Positions 30,481 to 38,797 of a stretch of DNA of 64,000 nucleotides are shown one piece after another (positions within the stretch are counted from its first letter, which is position 1; every line of letters starts with the position of its first letter). The stretch comes from Actinernus sp. WN-2022 (lineage: Eukaryota > Cnidaria > Anthozoa > Actiniaria > Actinernidae). A program made the translations under genes and the position numbers. The stretch lies in the NCBI GenBank assembly GCA_030867875.1, contig JAOWCC010000936.1, positions 17,864,095 to 17,928,094 on the forward strand, written 5' to 3'. The notes under the pieces were generated by a model. That model was given only the letters and a program-made list of their open reading frames with translations, did not search any database and had not been told where the DNA came from.

Positions 30481-30999
30481 CAAGTCCGCTTCCCTTTGCT
30501 TGATGCCGGACATAATATAATTGCTAAAACCTGACTCGGGCTGATCGACCAACACTGGCTCTGGCGGTAGTGACGGAACTTCAAAGTCCCAAGGCTTGTC
30601 CTGGCCAATAGGCGTGGGAGGTACTTCAGACATGATATCCTCCATAAGACTACGTGGGGGGATGTTGAGATGCAGCTTTTTTCTCGGCTTATTCTTATTC
30701 TTATTCTTCTTTATAGGTGCTAGAGGGGGCGGTGGTATGTTCTCGGGGGTGAACACGAGAGGGGCGGCAGTGGCAGGAACGGGGGTAGAAGGAGGAGGAG
30801 GAGGAAGAGAGTAGTAGCCGCTGTCTGTTGTTATTGTTGTTGTTGTTGGGTAGGGCACTAGATCCACATACTTCGTCTCCTTCTCCTTCTTCTTCTTCTT
30901 TTCCTGCTTGGCAACCTCGTTCTTTTTTTCTGGAGTCTCTGGAATACATTTTTTTACTTTGGAGTACTTCCGAGTGGAGGTGGCCAACTGTCTACGCAC
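30433..30999 (-). CDS. Lys/Pro-rich Polinton protein (188 residues)
   Basis: Minus-strand ORF from 30999. A Lys/Glu-rich N-terminal third (EKKNEVAKQEKKKKKEKE) is followed by Thr repeats, several Pro runs (PPPPPSTPVP, NIPPPPLAP) and a more structured end (GFSNYIMSGIKQREADLLERL). Probably largely disordered. It is separated by five bases from the upstream minus-strand gene, suggesting co-transcription. I do not recognise it. Confidence 0.5.
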   Translation of the reverse strand: MRRQLATSTRKYSKVKKCIPETPEKKNEVAKQEKKKKKEKETKYVDLVPYPTTTTITTDSGYYSLPPPPPSTPVPATAAPLVFTPENIPPPPLAPIKKNKNKNKPRKKLHLNIPPRSLMEDIMSEVPPTPIGQDKPWDFEVPSLPPEPVLVDQPESGFSNYIMSGIKQREADLLERLMNGETLTAVNF

Positions 31000-31003
31000 C
31001 TTC

Positions 31004-31474
31004 TTAGGTCACCGTCCTAGGTCTTACAGTGTCGGGTTCCACATCGTCGGAGAACACCCCGTGACTAAGGTGGGCGTCCAACAACTTCCCCATGCCCACC
31101 TTCAACATCTCACGGGCTATTCTGTCCACATCGCCCACGTACATTTTCATCTGGTATTCGTCCATCATACTTCCATGGAGAGAAAAACCTGGTTCCAGAA
31201 ACTCTCGCTCCACCCAATTGGGCAGTTTTCTTTGTGTCAGACTCAGCTGGTCTAGGTCCTTGGCCGACACATCGGGTTTGGACACCGCCTCCAAGTATTC
31301 TAGGATCTCGTCCAATTCGCTGGTCATCTTGCGCAACAATAAGACCATGGGTTTGGCTTTACCCACCAGAAGATGCATGGGGTGGTCGTACTCAAACACA
31401 GCACGTTCAGAGACATTCACCCGTTTTAAGGTCATAATAGGCTGCAACTTCATTCCCTCCTCGTGACTTGCCAT
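31004..31474 (-). CDS. 156-residue minus-strand Polinton protein, unknown
   Basis: ATG at 31474. Mostly helical by appearance (LLLRKMTSELDEILEYLEAV, MYVGDVDRIAREMLKVG) with a basic start. It is preceded by a CT-rich microsatellite (31477-31510). A one-mismatch copy of the TGACGTAGTTCCG promoter motif lies at 31612-31624, 138 bases upstream, inside the neighbouring gene. No domain recognised. Confidence 0.55.
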   Translation of the reverse strand: MASHEEGMKLQPIMTLKRVNVSERAVFEYDHPMHLLVGKAKPMVLLLRKMTSELDEILEYLEAVSKPDVSAKDLDQLSLTQRKLPNWVEREFLEPGFSLHGSMMDEYQMKMYVGDVDRIAREMLKVGMGKLLDAHLSHGVFSDDVEPDTVRPRTVT

Positions 31475-31529
31475 CTCTATCTCTCTCTCTCTCTTTCTTT
31501 CTTTCTTTATCTTTGTCTCTGGAGGATGT

Positions 31530-31730
31530 TCACAGCTCCGCAGTCGAAGTCGAATGACTGCAAGAATAGGAGGGTTCTAAATATGTCAAATCCAAGACCG
31601 TATCCAGCATCTGACGTACTTCCGTCGTAGTTCCTCCTCCTCCCTCTAACTTCCGGTTAAAAAATTGATGGATCAAAAACAGGATCAAGCCTAACACTAT
31701 ACCAAGGAGCTTTCTAGTTAGCCTCTCCAT
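31530..31730 (-). CDS. 66-residue single-pass membrane protein candidate
   Basis: ATG at 31730. Residues ~8-24 (LLGIVLGLILFLIHQFF) form one hydrophobic helix. A Gly/Thr-rich linker and an acidic/Ser tail follow. The start overlaps the end of the upstream gene by 17 bases, a compact viral-type arrangement. Topology and function are unknown. Confidence 0.5.
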   Translation of the reverse strand: MERLTRKLLGIVLGLILFLIHQFFNRKLEGGGGTTTEVRQMLDTVLDLTYLEPSYSCSHSTSTAEL

Positions 31731-32058
31731 CGACCACTTCTATACCTTGTGCTTTAACGTCTTGCTCAAACTCTTGCCAGTCTTTCTCTCGGGCCAACAA
31801 GATCCGTTCTGCCTCACAGGCGTGATACATCCACTTTAATAAGGCTTTATTTACAACGTCGCCTTGCATGCTAATAGAATGCCTCTCGGCATTGTCCAGT
31901 AAAAGTTTCAGGGCGATACTAGACAGTTCGCCGCGTAAACGACAAAATTCTTGCACATTTCTTTTTCTTTCTATACCACCTTTCGGGGCAAACACACAAG
32001 TCAGTCTTTCCGAGGAGGTCCGACCTCTCGACGGCGAACTGCAGTGTAGAAAGGACAT
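31714..32058 (-). CDS. 114-residue minus-strand Polinton protein, helical
   Basis: ATG at 32058. A Cys/Ser/Arg start is followed by helical segments (ELSSIALKLLLDNAERHS, KALLKWMYHACEAERILLA) and an acidic end. An AT-rich TAAATAAATAAAAGG element about 40 bases upstream can serve as a TATA box, and also as poly(A) signal for the gene before it. Unknown function. Confidence 0.5.
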   Translation of the reverse strand: MSFLHCSSPSRGRTSSERLTCVFAPKGGIERKRNVQEFCRLRGELSSIALKLLLDNAERHSISMQGDVVNKALLKWMYHACEAERILLAREKDWQEFEQDVKAQGIEVVDGEAN

Positions 32059-32129
32059 GACGCTACTGAGAGGTAGCGGACGACTGTGGGGCCTTTTATT
32101 TATTTACAACATCTCATCCAATCAATCAA

Positions 32130-32437
32130 TCAATCATCATCGTCATCATCATCATCACTGTCTTTAAGCACATCCCATTTAATACACAATGCTGCCAAAA
32201 CCACGGGGCTGCTGACTTCGCTCATAGTGCCTAAATCCAATTGAAAATCAGTCATGGCCGCTATCAATTCAATCCCCTCCTCAGGAAGTAATGTGTCATT
32301 CATACATTTTACAATGTAGCGAAAGGTACTGCAAGGGTCTTTACATCACCCCCGGATCTGATATACTTCAATAAAGGTATATAACCAGGGTGACTCCTGT
32401 TCTCTTCGAACCATGTATCGTCCACGTCCGTGTCCAT
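32130..32437 (-). pseudogene. Short acidic minus-strand gene, one frameshift
   Basis: ATG at 32437 begins MDTDVDDTWFEENRSHPGY. Near 32340-32345 the frame shifts. The other frame continues a good protein segment (NDTLLPEEGIELIAAMTDF, PVVLAALCIKWDVL) and ends in a run of Asp encoded by a GAT repeat, with TGA at 32130-32132. It is driven by the same type of promoter as the Tudor-domain gene. The identity is unknown. Confidence 0.5.
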
Positions 32438-32471
32438 GGTTAATGATGATGAAACAAGACTTGGTGCACTA

Positions 32472-32553
32472 CTATATTTATATGCGACTATAACATCTGA
32501 CGTAGTTCCGTTTTTTACATCCATGCCAGATTTAAGATTCTGACGTAGTTCCG
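32472..32553 (-). promoter_or_regulatory. Minus-strand promoter, copy B
   Basis: Minus-strand order: TGACGTAGTTCCG-type site (plus coordinates 32541-32553), a second identical site (32498-32510), then TATAACATC just inside it and a TATAAATATAG box (about 32472-32484). The ATG at 32437 follows about 35-50 bases later. The 28-base block 32489-32516 is identical to the one at 34352-34379. Confidence 0.7.
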
Positions 32554-32572
32554 GTGTCGAAAGATCATAGCG

Positions 32573-34291
32573 CTACTGAAGGGTGTCTAACGCCGGAGCG
32601 AGCTTTATCTTTTTCTGTGGGGATTGGTCCGCCTCCGCGGGCGCCTTCTCCTCTTCCTTATTCGCCAGCTCCTCAAAAGATGAGAATAGAGAGGTGCCGC
32701 CTATAGAATTCAGAAACCACTCTTTAGGGACAGGGTGTTTGTACATTTCCTCAAACCCATCGTCAAACTCGACCGTCACAGCCTCGTTGTCGTACTCTGC
32801 TATCTTTCCAGGATAGTAGCGGCGATCTTCCCAACGCGCCACAACCTTGTCGCCCAGGTAGTTATTGCCATCGTAGACGTAGGGCTTCGCCATCGTCAAC
32901 TGGGAGATGTCTTCAACCTTGGGATGATGAAATTCGTTTCTAGAACAGGTGTAGCTTTTAGCGTCTCCATCGTCAAACTTCACCATCACCGTCTTACCGG
33001 CCACCAACTGAACGTAGCCTAGAAACCAATGGTTCTTGTTCCATTCTGCATACACACGCTGCCTCCGTCTATAGCATGTGGGCATGGGTTGCTGCTGCGA
33101 CTTCTGGGGTTCTACTTCTTCTTTATCATTCTTCTTCTTCTTCATGGACGATACGGAATTCCGACGCGCACGACCTACTTGGTCGCATCTTTGAGCGTAT
33201 TCTTGTTCACTCTCCTTCTTTACAGCTCGAGCCCTCTTGAGCCATTTTTCATGCCTTCGATTGCGATACTGTAGCTCCTCGCTGCTTCTACTGGTCTGGA
33301 GTTGGCGCTCGTAGACCTTCTTTAACTCTTCATCTTCTACCATCCAAGTGCGGTGGCATAGAATGACCTCGTCGTCTTTGATACTGTACTTCTTCTGGAA
33401 ATCCACGAGCTGTGTATAACACTCAAAATACACATCGTAGGATTCGACTTCTTCTTTTTCTGCACCCAGACCTTCGATACAGTTCAAGAGTTGTTTAAAC
33501 GTCGGTTGTACATGAAACACCACTTCTCTCAAAGGATAGGTTAAACGCCTCGCTAACCATGCCGCTCCTTGGGCATCCACACCCCCAAGCGATTGTTGGA
33601 TCCTGGCGATGGGATAGACAGAACGTTCCCAACAACGTACCGCTCCATCGGGATGAGTCTCCAGGCGGGTCTCCAAGTAGTGGATGATCTCTTCATTTCT
33701 AAGTCTCTGTGAGTATTCGTCTTTCTTCTCCAGCTCTAGATCCCTCATAATCTCGCATTTCTTAGCGAACTGAACGTGCGCTATATGGAGATCCCACACG
33801 AAGCTTGTGAAATGTTGTGTTTCATGGCTATACCGAGGGGTGTATTTCAATAATTCAGGCTGTCTGGACTGCACCTTATAGGTAAACATCTTGTTGAGAG
33901 ACATCGGCCGACCATCGGGAAGACGTTCCATCCAGTTGCTGTACGTGTATCCTTGCTTATCCTTGTAGGTACATACACCACATTCTGAAGAACTGGACAT
34001 ACGCACCATGCAATCCTCGTAGGCCTCTTGCGCGTTCAAGGAGGTGGAAGTGAATTCGCGCTCTTGCATGATTGCCGTGTCGAATAGGTTGTCTTTCTCT
34101 TTCTCTTTCTCTTTCTCCTCGAACTCTTCATTGCAGGGTGATATTCTCCATAAATACCTCAGAGGCTCTATACAGCCCTCCAACACCCCAAAATTACTCA
34201 GGCGGGCCACCACTCTCTTCAGACCACACTCGTCGATCCGATACACCTCCACCATTTCACTGGATAAGGGAACGTCCATGGAGGTAGCCAT
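32573..34291 (-). CDS. 572-residue protein with two Tudor-like repeats
   Basis: ATG at 34291. Residues 1-370 are a unique, mostly helical, charged region with no recognised fold. A Lys/Glu-rich linker follows near 385-400. Then come two Tudor-type repeats: about 410-455 (VYAEWNKNHWFLGYVQLV...VKFDDGD) and about 478-520 (VVARWEDRRYYPGKIAEY...VEFDDGFEEMY). Each shows A-x-W, an aromatic-G strand and V-x-F-D-D-G. Such repeats in host proteins read methylated histone tails. In this element the protein could tether the genome to chromatin or alter host transcription; that is inference. The frame is open throughout. It is the largest minus-strand gene and has its own promoter. Confidence 0.75.
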   Translation of the reverse strand: MATSMDVPLSSEMVEVYRIDECGLKRVVARLSNFGVLEGCIEPLRYLWRISPCNEEFEEKEKEKEKDNLFDTAIMQEREFTSTSLNAQEAYEDCMVRMSSSSECGVCTYKDKQGYTYSNWMERLPDGRPMSLNKMFTYKVQSRQPELLKYTPRYSHETQHFTSFVWDLHIAHVQFAKKCEIMRDLELEKKDEYSQRLRNEEIIHYLETRLETHPDGAVRCWERSVYPIARIQQSLGGVDAQGAAWLARRLTYPLREVVFHVQPTFKQLLNCIEGLGAEKEEVESYDVYFECYTQLVDFQKKYSIKDDEVILCHRTWMVEDEELKKVYERQLQTSRSSEELQYRNRRHEKWLKRARAVKKESEQEYAQRCDQVGRARRNSVSSMKKKKNDKEEVEPQKSQQQPMPTCYRRRQRVYAEWNKNHWFLGYVQLVAGKTVMVKFDDGDAKSYTCSRNEFHHPKVEDISQLTMAKPYVYDGNNYLGDKVVARWEDRRYYPGKIAEYDNEAVTVEFDDGFEEMYKHPVPKEWFLNSIGGTSLFSSFEELANKEEEKAPAEADQSPQKKIKLAPALDTLQ

Positions 34292-34334
34292 TTTTTCCTT
34301 CTCAGACGAATTAGTGAAACAAGCCTTGGCGCTT

Positions 34335-34410
34335 CTATATTTATAGGCATGTATAACATCTGACGTAGTTCCGTTTTTTCAGTCCAGGGTAAGTTTCTGA
34401 CGTAGTTCCG
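34335..34410 (-). promoter_or_regulatory. Minus-strand promoter, copy A (Tudor-domain gene)
   Basis: Two TGACGTAGTTCCG sites (34361-34373 and 34398-34410, spacing 37) lie upstream of CTATAAATATAG (34335-34346) on the minus strand. This is about 45-55 bases before the ATG at 34291. TGACGT is a CREB/ATF-type core and (A/C)GGAA an ETS-type core; calling them functional sites is inference. The block is duplicated at 32489-32553. Confidence 0.7.
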
Positions 34411-34420
34411 GTTTTTCGCC

Positions 34421-34476
34421 CGTTTCGTTGTTTCACTTCCGGTTTTGCGAAACCGTTTCGTTGTTTCACTTCCGGT
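34421..34476. repeat. Two direct copies of a 23-base motif with CACTTCCGGT
   Basis: The same 23 bases (beginning CGTTTCGTTGTTTC and ending CACTTCCGGT) occupy 34421-34443 and 34454-34476, period 33. They sit just outside promoter A. CCGGAAGTG on the minus strand is an ETS-family consensus. They could be upstream activating sites, or lie within a terminal repeat of the element. Confidence 0.65.
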
Positions 34477-34479
34477 ATG

Positions 34480-35885
34480 GGCTCATGAATAATTAATTTG
34501 TTATGACCATATATGGGCATAGATCATGCATAGTCAAGTACCCGTGCTCCATACTTGCCCTACTATACTACTAATAACATTAGAATATTGGAAATATATG
34601 ACTTTATATCTCGTAGACACAACACCCAAATCAAGAAATATTCTACCACTGCACTATACACTTCATGTACAATCGATATCAAATATAACTTAATTTGGGC
34701 TTATATGCACTTTAACAAATCCAGAATGTTCCCAATAAATTCCCCTCTCCAGGGCATTGATTTCAAAATAGGGGAGGCGTTTATTTGAGAGGGGCATTTA
34801 AATGAGATGGGGCATCTATTAGTGAAAATACGGTAAAAAGAACATGTAAATACACAACCTTACATGCTTTTTCAATATAATACATGTTTTAATAGTTGGG
34901 AAATATAAAATAAGTATGTGTTTACATATTAACGTTATGTAAAAACTAGTCCAAAACTACGAGTTGATAAATAACTTTCCAATAAACACACAATCAATTC
35001 ATTTAGGTCTTTATATAAACTATTTAAAATTTAAAATTTACCTATGTTTAGATTTAAAAAATATTCTTAAATTTATGGATTGCTAATTTTCAAAGGTATT
35101 TCTTTCATGTGCAACTTCGTGATTAAAATTTGGGCTCCGGCGCCATGGCAAAGAATAGGCCTTTTGCAACAGACGGTCACGTGACTTGTTGGCCCATAGC
35201 AACGCCATACTGGGTTGCAAGCTAACCAGTTCTCTCTTGACAACCAACAGAGCTTGACTGAGCCGTGGTATCATAGCTGGACTTCGAAGCGTTTTTCCGT
35301 CTTACTTACTAAATTCATCTCGAAATAAGTCTTATACAGAACAAAAGTAAAGGTTTTTCTTTACTTTTGATCCGCTATTTTGTCAAATATGCGGCGCAAA
35401 ATAGAGTTTGGACGCTCAAACGAACTCACCTCGAATCTCAGGCATGGCGAACATGGCGGCCGCTAAACACAACTTAGTGAACTCTTTCGATTGCTTGTTT
35501 TAATGCTAGTTAATAATCGGTCAAACACAATAAGCTTTTGCTCAGGACTCAAAAGAATATTGGGATGAATACTGTTTACTCTAGGCGCTCGTACATGTAC
35601 TTAAAAAAAATCCTGTGTTTAACTTTAATTAAGCTACGAAAATATTCATAAATGTTGTATTATTTAAATGTTTGTTTCCTTTGCCTTAACTTAGAAAAGG
35701 ACAGGCTATGGCTAGCTACATGTACTTGAGGAGATGCAGAAATTATCTTAGAATATTATTTTAGTTTGATACTGAATCTGTGGGTGTTACATGTCCAGTT
35801 TTGAAGCAAAGAAAAATATCAGGACTTTGATAATTTTTATATATCCCTACTTAGTCATTGGAGAGAATGTTGTATATTTTGTTTC
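34480..35885. other. AT-rich stretch without a supported gene
   Basis: Base composition drops to the host level just after 34480. A decayed copy of the 5669-6035 repeat family is present at about 34745-34842. No convincing coding segment is seen. It separates the Polinton core from the GC-rich minus-strand block at 35.9-37.7 kb. Confidence 0.45.
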
Positions 35886-36716
35886 TTATTTTGCTATTAG
35901 CCAGTAACAGGCATACATTATTAACCACTCGCTATAATTTTTTAATATTATTAAAGGAACACTGTCAATTAACCCAAAAATGATAAACATTATCAGGTTT
36001 GCTTTCAGGACCCCCTCCGTCGCAGGAATGGAACAGGCATATACTTTGCGATGGATCATACTCGATCTTATCATTGTACGGCTGAGGTGGTAGGCGATGC
36101 GATACAACTGTTCGCTTTGCTTGGACTTGTTCCGCAATCCCTGGACGTGGTCGTACAACTCAAACTCCGAGTACCCGTAGAGTTGATGCCACCCTAGGCT
36201 GGTGTAGTGGTCCCAGGCAGGAAACAGAAGGTGGAACTTTTCTTTCAGGATTTGGGTCGTGACATGAGGTAGTAAATTCTTGATAGAGTTCTCGTGGTAT
36301 TGCCTCACCTGGAACCGGATTTCTTCAAAGCTCAGGCAGAGATGGAAGGATACTTCCCAATGCAAGGTCGTCTGGGTGTACCGCTCACACAAATGATAGT
36401 ACAGGTAGGCTAGGAATTGCTCATGGTCTTCTATGATCGCGCGCTCTCTCTCATACCTGGCGTTTTGCAGTGGGAAGTGAGGGTCCGGGAGTAGGACGCA
36501 ACTGTTTTTGTCAAAATGGGCACGGGCGGCCGAATCTACGTTCATGTAGCAGATACGGATAGTGTTCCCTACCACCCTCCCCTCCAAATTCAAGGTTTCG
36601 GCGTGGTACCAGTACTCGCGGGGGAGGATGGTGTGGATGGTGTGGGTACAGCATCGGTGCAAGTATCCATGCGCTCCCCAGATCAGGTCATCACAGCCTT
36701 GTCTCGCACAACTCAT
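35886..36716 (-). CDS. Unknown minus-strand protein Z (276 residues)
   Basis: ATG at 36716, with an upstream frame overlapping by 26 bases. Cys/His-rich start (ARQGCDDLIWGAHGYLHRCC), then a charged helical body (DHEQFLAYLYYHLCERYT, HYTSLGWHQLYGYSEFELY). The last ~40 residues are hydrophobic and AT-rich and may be read-through into host sequence. The gene's high GC content contrasts with its surroundings and resembles the Polinton genes. No family recognised. Confidence 0.45.
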   Translation of the reverse strand: MSCARQGCDDLIWGAHGYLHRCCTHTIHTILPREYWYHAETLNLEGRVVGNTIRICYMNVDSAARAHFDKNSCVLLPDPHFPLQNARYERERAIIEDHEQFLAYLYYHLCERYTQTTLHWEVSFHLCLSFEEIRFQVRQYHENSIKNLLPHVTTQILKEKFHLLFPAWDHYTSLGWHQLYGYSEFELYDHVQGLRNKSKQSEQLYRIAYHLSRTMIRSSMIHRKVYACSIPATEGVLKANLIMFIIFGLIDSVPLIILKNYSEWLIMYACYWLIAK

Positions 36717-36927
36717 CCCACGTCAGCCCCAGGGACTGCTTCAGAGGAATCCAGTGGTACAAGAACCTCGCCATCTCCCTCTGGAAATTGTTGCGCAAGG
36801 ACCTGTTGGTCCAATCGGGGTCCTCGCCCAAATGGTGACACAGAGCGGCCGCATCCATGTTCGTGAATTCAACAAAGACCATTTGCCGCAGCATAGCTTT
36901 CAACGCCGCTAACTCTTCGAGGCCCAC
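36691..36927 (-). CDS. Unknown minus-strand protein Y (78 residues)
   Basis: ATG at 36927, 17 bases after the preceding stop. A compact helical protein (ELAALKAMLRQMVFVEFTN, then LCHHLGEDPDWTNRSLRNNF, ending GLTWDELCETRL). The helix pattern with L-G-x-D-x-x-W recalls small death-fold or other helical-bundle domains, but I cannot assign one. It may instead be part of one gene with Z, separated by a frameshift near 36700. Confidence 0.4.
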   Translation of the reverse strand: MGLEELAALKAMLRQMVFVEFTNMDAAALCHHLGEDPDWTNRSLRNNFQREMARFLYHWIPLKQSLGLTWDELCETRL

Positions 36928-36943
36928 ATCAAGGGAGAGCCAA

Positions 36944-37695
36944 TTAGCACATCCCGTTGTCTTGCATTTCTTTCAGATACTTCTTTTCCAACAAGCTCTT
37001 CAAGACAGGGAACTCCTTCTTCACCACATTGTCTTGGTTCTGCCTACTCCAATCCTCCCGTTCGTCCAACAGTTCTCTGTAGAGTTGGGTCAAGAGGCAA
37101 ACACACACCCTCCTCAAATCCTCCTGGTACTTGAAAATTAGCACGTTGTTCTCCTCGTGCTTAATCGCCCACGCGTCCTCTCTATTCCAGCGGGGTATCT
37201 TCAAGGGCAAGGCTTTGCGTTTGGCATCCCGTTGGGCCGCTTGCTGCACACACTGGAAACAATCCCCGTTCGCGTAGGCCACCACCGCCATGTACAGGGC
37301 TGCCAAGCTTGCAAAACACCGTACGCCTGGTCGGCGGAGAGTTGCTTTAGGCTGGCCAATCTCTCGTCTCTCATCTCGTCCGTCACTGCCACCGTACATA
37401 TCTGCCCCCAAAAAGGCAGAACTTCTTTCAGGTGCTCCACCTCGAAACCTTCACGAGCGATCTCCCAAGCCTCGGCGAATCCTTCTTTTGGTCGGATTCG
37501 TTTCCATTGAGGGATGGTCGCGGACACCAAAACCACGTACAAATGTTGGGTCAAAGCTTTAAATTGTTCGCGACTTACTTTCTCCACCTCGTCCGCCGCT
37601 AGGAATTTCATTGTGTTATCATCTTCCCAAAGGAACCAAACCTTTCGGTACTCCTGGTGGAGCATAGACACCACGGCCAGTAACCAAAACAACAT
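36944..37695 (-). pseudogene. Unknown minus-strand protein X, frameshifted
   Basis: ATG at 37695 starts MLFWLLAVVSMLHQEY, a short hydrophobic, signal-like N-terminus. It continues as a charged helical protein (FLAADEVEKVSREQFKALTQ, KEGFAEAWEIAREGFEVEHL). Near 37300 the frame changes to one carrying SLAALYMAVVAYANGDCF, then KIPRWNREDAWAIKHEENNV and a stop at 36944. X, Y and Z are closely packed on one strand. No family recognised. It lies about 1 kb upstream of the first receptor exon. Confidence 0.45.
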
Positions 37696-37739
37696 TCAAC
37701 TATTTTACCGCTTTACCTATAAAGTCGTAATTACAGTAA

Positions 37740-38733
37740 ATAAACACGTATGAAGTAAACGGTGAATATTATTCGTCATTAAGCCCCCGGGTGCAACAAG
37801 AATTGATTAAAGACGATCTTGAAACCGTTTGAATGGTCTGAATTATTTTTTAAAGGCGTTGAAAGATGTTGAAAGCATGTTGGAGAAAGTTCCACTTCGT
37901 TTCAAGGCCATTCTACACGGTACCGAGGCTGAAACTGTTTCACTGGAGCTTTATTTCATGCCAGGTCCACGTGACTCAAACGAAGCTGAAAATATAATAA
38001 CGTTGTCGATCAACAGAAAAATTATATATTCATTTTGACATGAAAGGATTTGACTTAGTTCTCACTGCACGAATATTCAGCTTACAATGTTCGTAGCCGT
38101 TCATCAGATTAATTAGCGCAAATATTAGACCGTGGACCAGTATCAAGCCTATAAGGACAAAGTGTAAAACAATTAGCTCAGCAATTAAGGCTGAAATACT
38201 AAAAAAGGCAATTAATTCTACCATGAAGAATCTGTTTCAAGTAAAATAAAAAGTTTGAAGCATTTGAAGCGGGCTTCCATGTTAATATACACATTATGAA
38301 TTTAAAGGTTTTTTTATCGAAAAATAGCGAAAACCATAACTGAGTTTGCCTTATCGAGAGTATAATACTAAAACAATATAATGAAAAGCCCACAGCTGGT
38401 GTACGTGACAATTGCCTTTTAGCCAACTGCCTGCTTCAACGAATAGTTTACATTTGGATCGAGAAGTTGTCCAAAATGTTATGATATACGAACCCTCCAA
38501 AAGAGGTGCTAATAGTAACTTCTTGTATTTTGAATTTTATTCAAAACTTTAAACTCTAATAACTGCATCTCTTGTTATGTTTATTTTAATTTTTCTCAGA
38601 TAAGATGTGTTTTATTTTATCTTCTGATTGGCTTATGACGTTCTGACACAATAACTAGGGTTGTGAAAACCATGCAGCTGCCATTAGCTGTCAAAGCGAT
38701 GTTACCAGTGAACCACTTCTGGTTTAGAAACTC
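37740..38733. other. Probable promoter/5' region of the receptor gene
   Basis: Short AT-rich stretch without supported coding between the X/Y/Z block and the signal-peptide exon at 38734. A small hydrophobic minus-strand frame at 38030-38224 has no other support. No TATA box was recognised at a convincing distance from the exon. Confidence 0.35.
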
Positions 38734-38797
38734 ATGATGGACTTTATTTTCAGCATTCTCTTCGTGTTTCTTGGTGCTATTTCGTTACAAACTACTG
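38734..38797 (+). CDS. Nicotinic acetylcholine receptor-like subunit, exon 1 (signal peptide)
   Basis: ATG ATG at 38734/38737 gives MMDFIFSILFVFLGAISLQ, a typical signal peptide, followed by a GTAAGT donor at 38798. The exon ends in phase 1 (last base G). The next exon restores GTT in the reading frame of the receptor N-terminus, which supports this as the first coding exon. The intron that follows is 12.3 kb and full of mobile elements. Confidence 0.7.

Larger units (their letters stand above)
17642..34480. mobile_element. Polinton/Maverick (adintovirus-like) integrated element, core region
   Basis: The full diagnostic set is present in about 16 kb: protein-primed family B polymerase, retroviral-type integrase, adenain-like protease, FtsK/HerA-type ATPase and capsid-type proteins. 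Plus- and minus-strand genes converge near 30.4-30.5 kb. GC content is visibly higher than in the flanks. The outer limits are uncertain: I found no terminal inverted repeat or 6-bp target duplication. The left limit could be as far as about 14.5 kb and the right limit about 37.7 kb if the Cys-rich array and the 35.9-37.7 kb block belong to it. Confidence 0.9.

Noticed and set aside
30596..30949. Plus-strand and second minus-strand frames with Gly or Asn runs
   Set aside because: Low-complexity shadows of the Pro-rich minus-strand gene at 30433-30999.
38030..38224. 64-codon hydrophobic minus-strand frame
   Set aside because: AT-rich sequence readily gives hydrophobic codons; no other coding sign.
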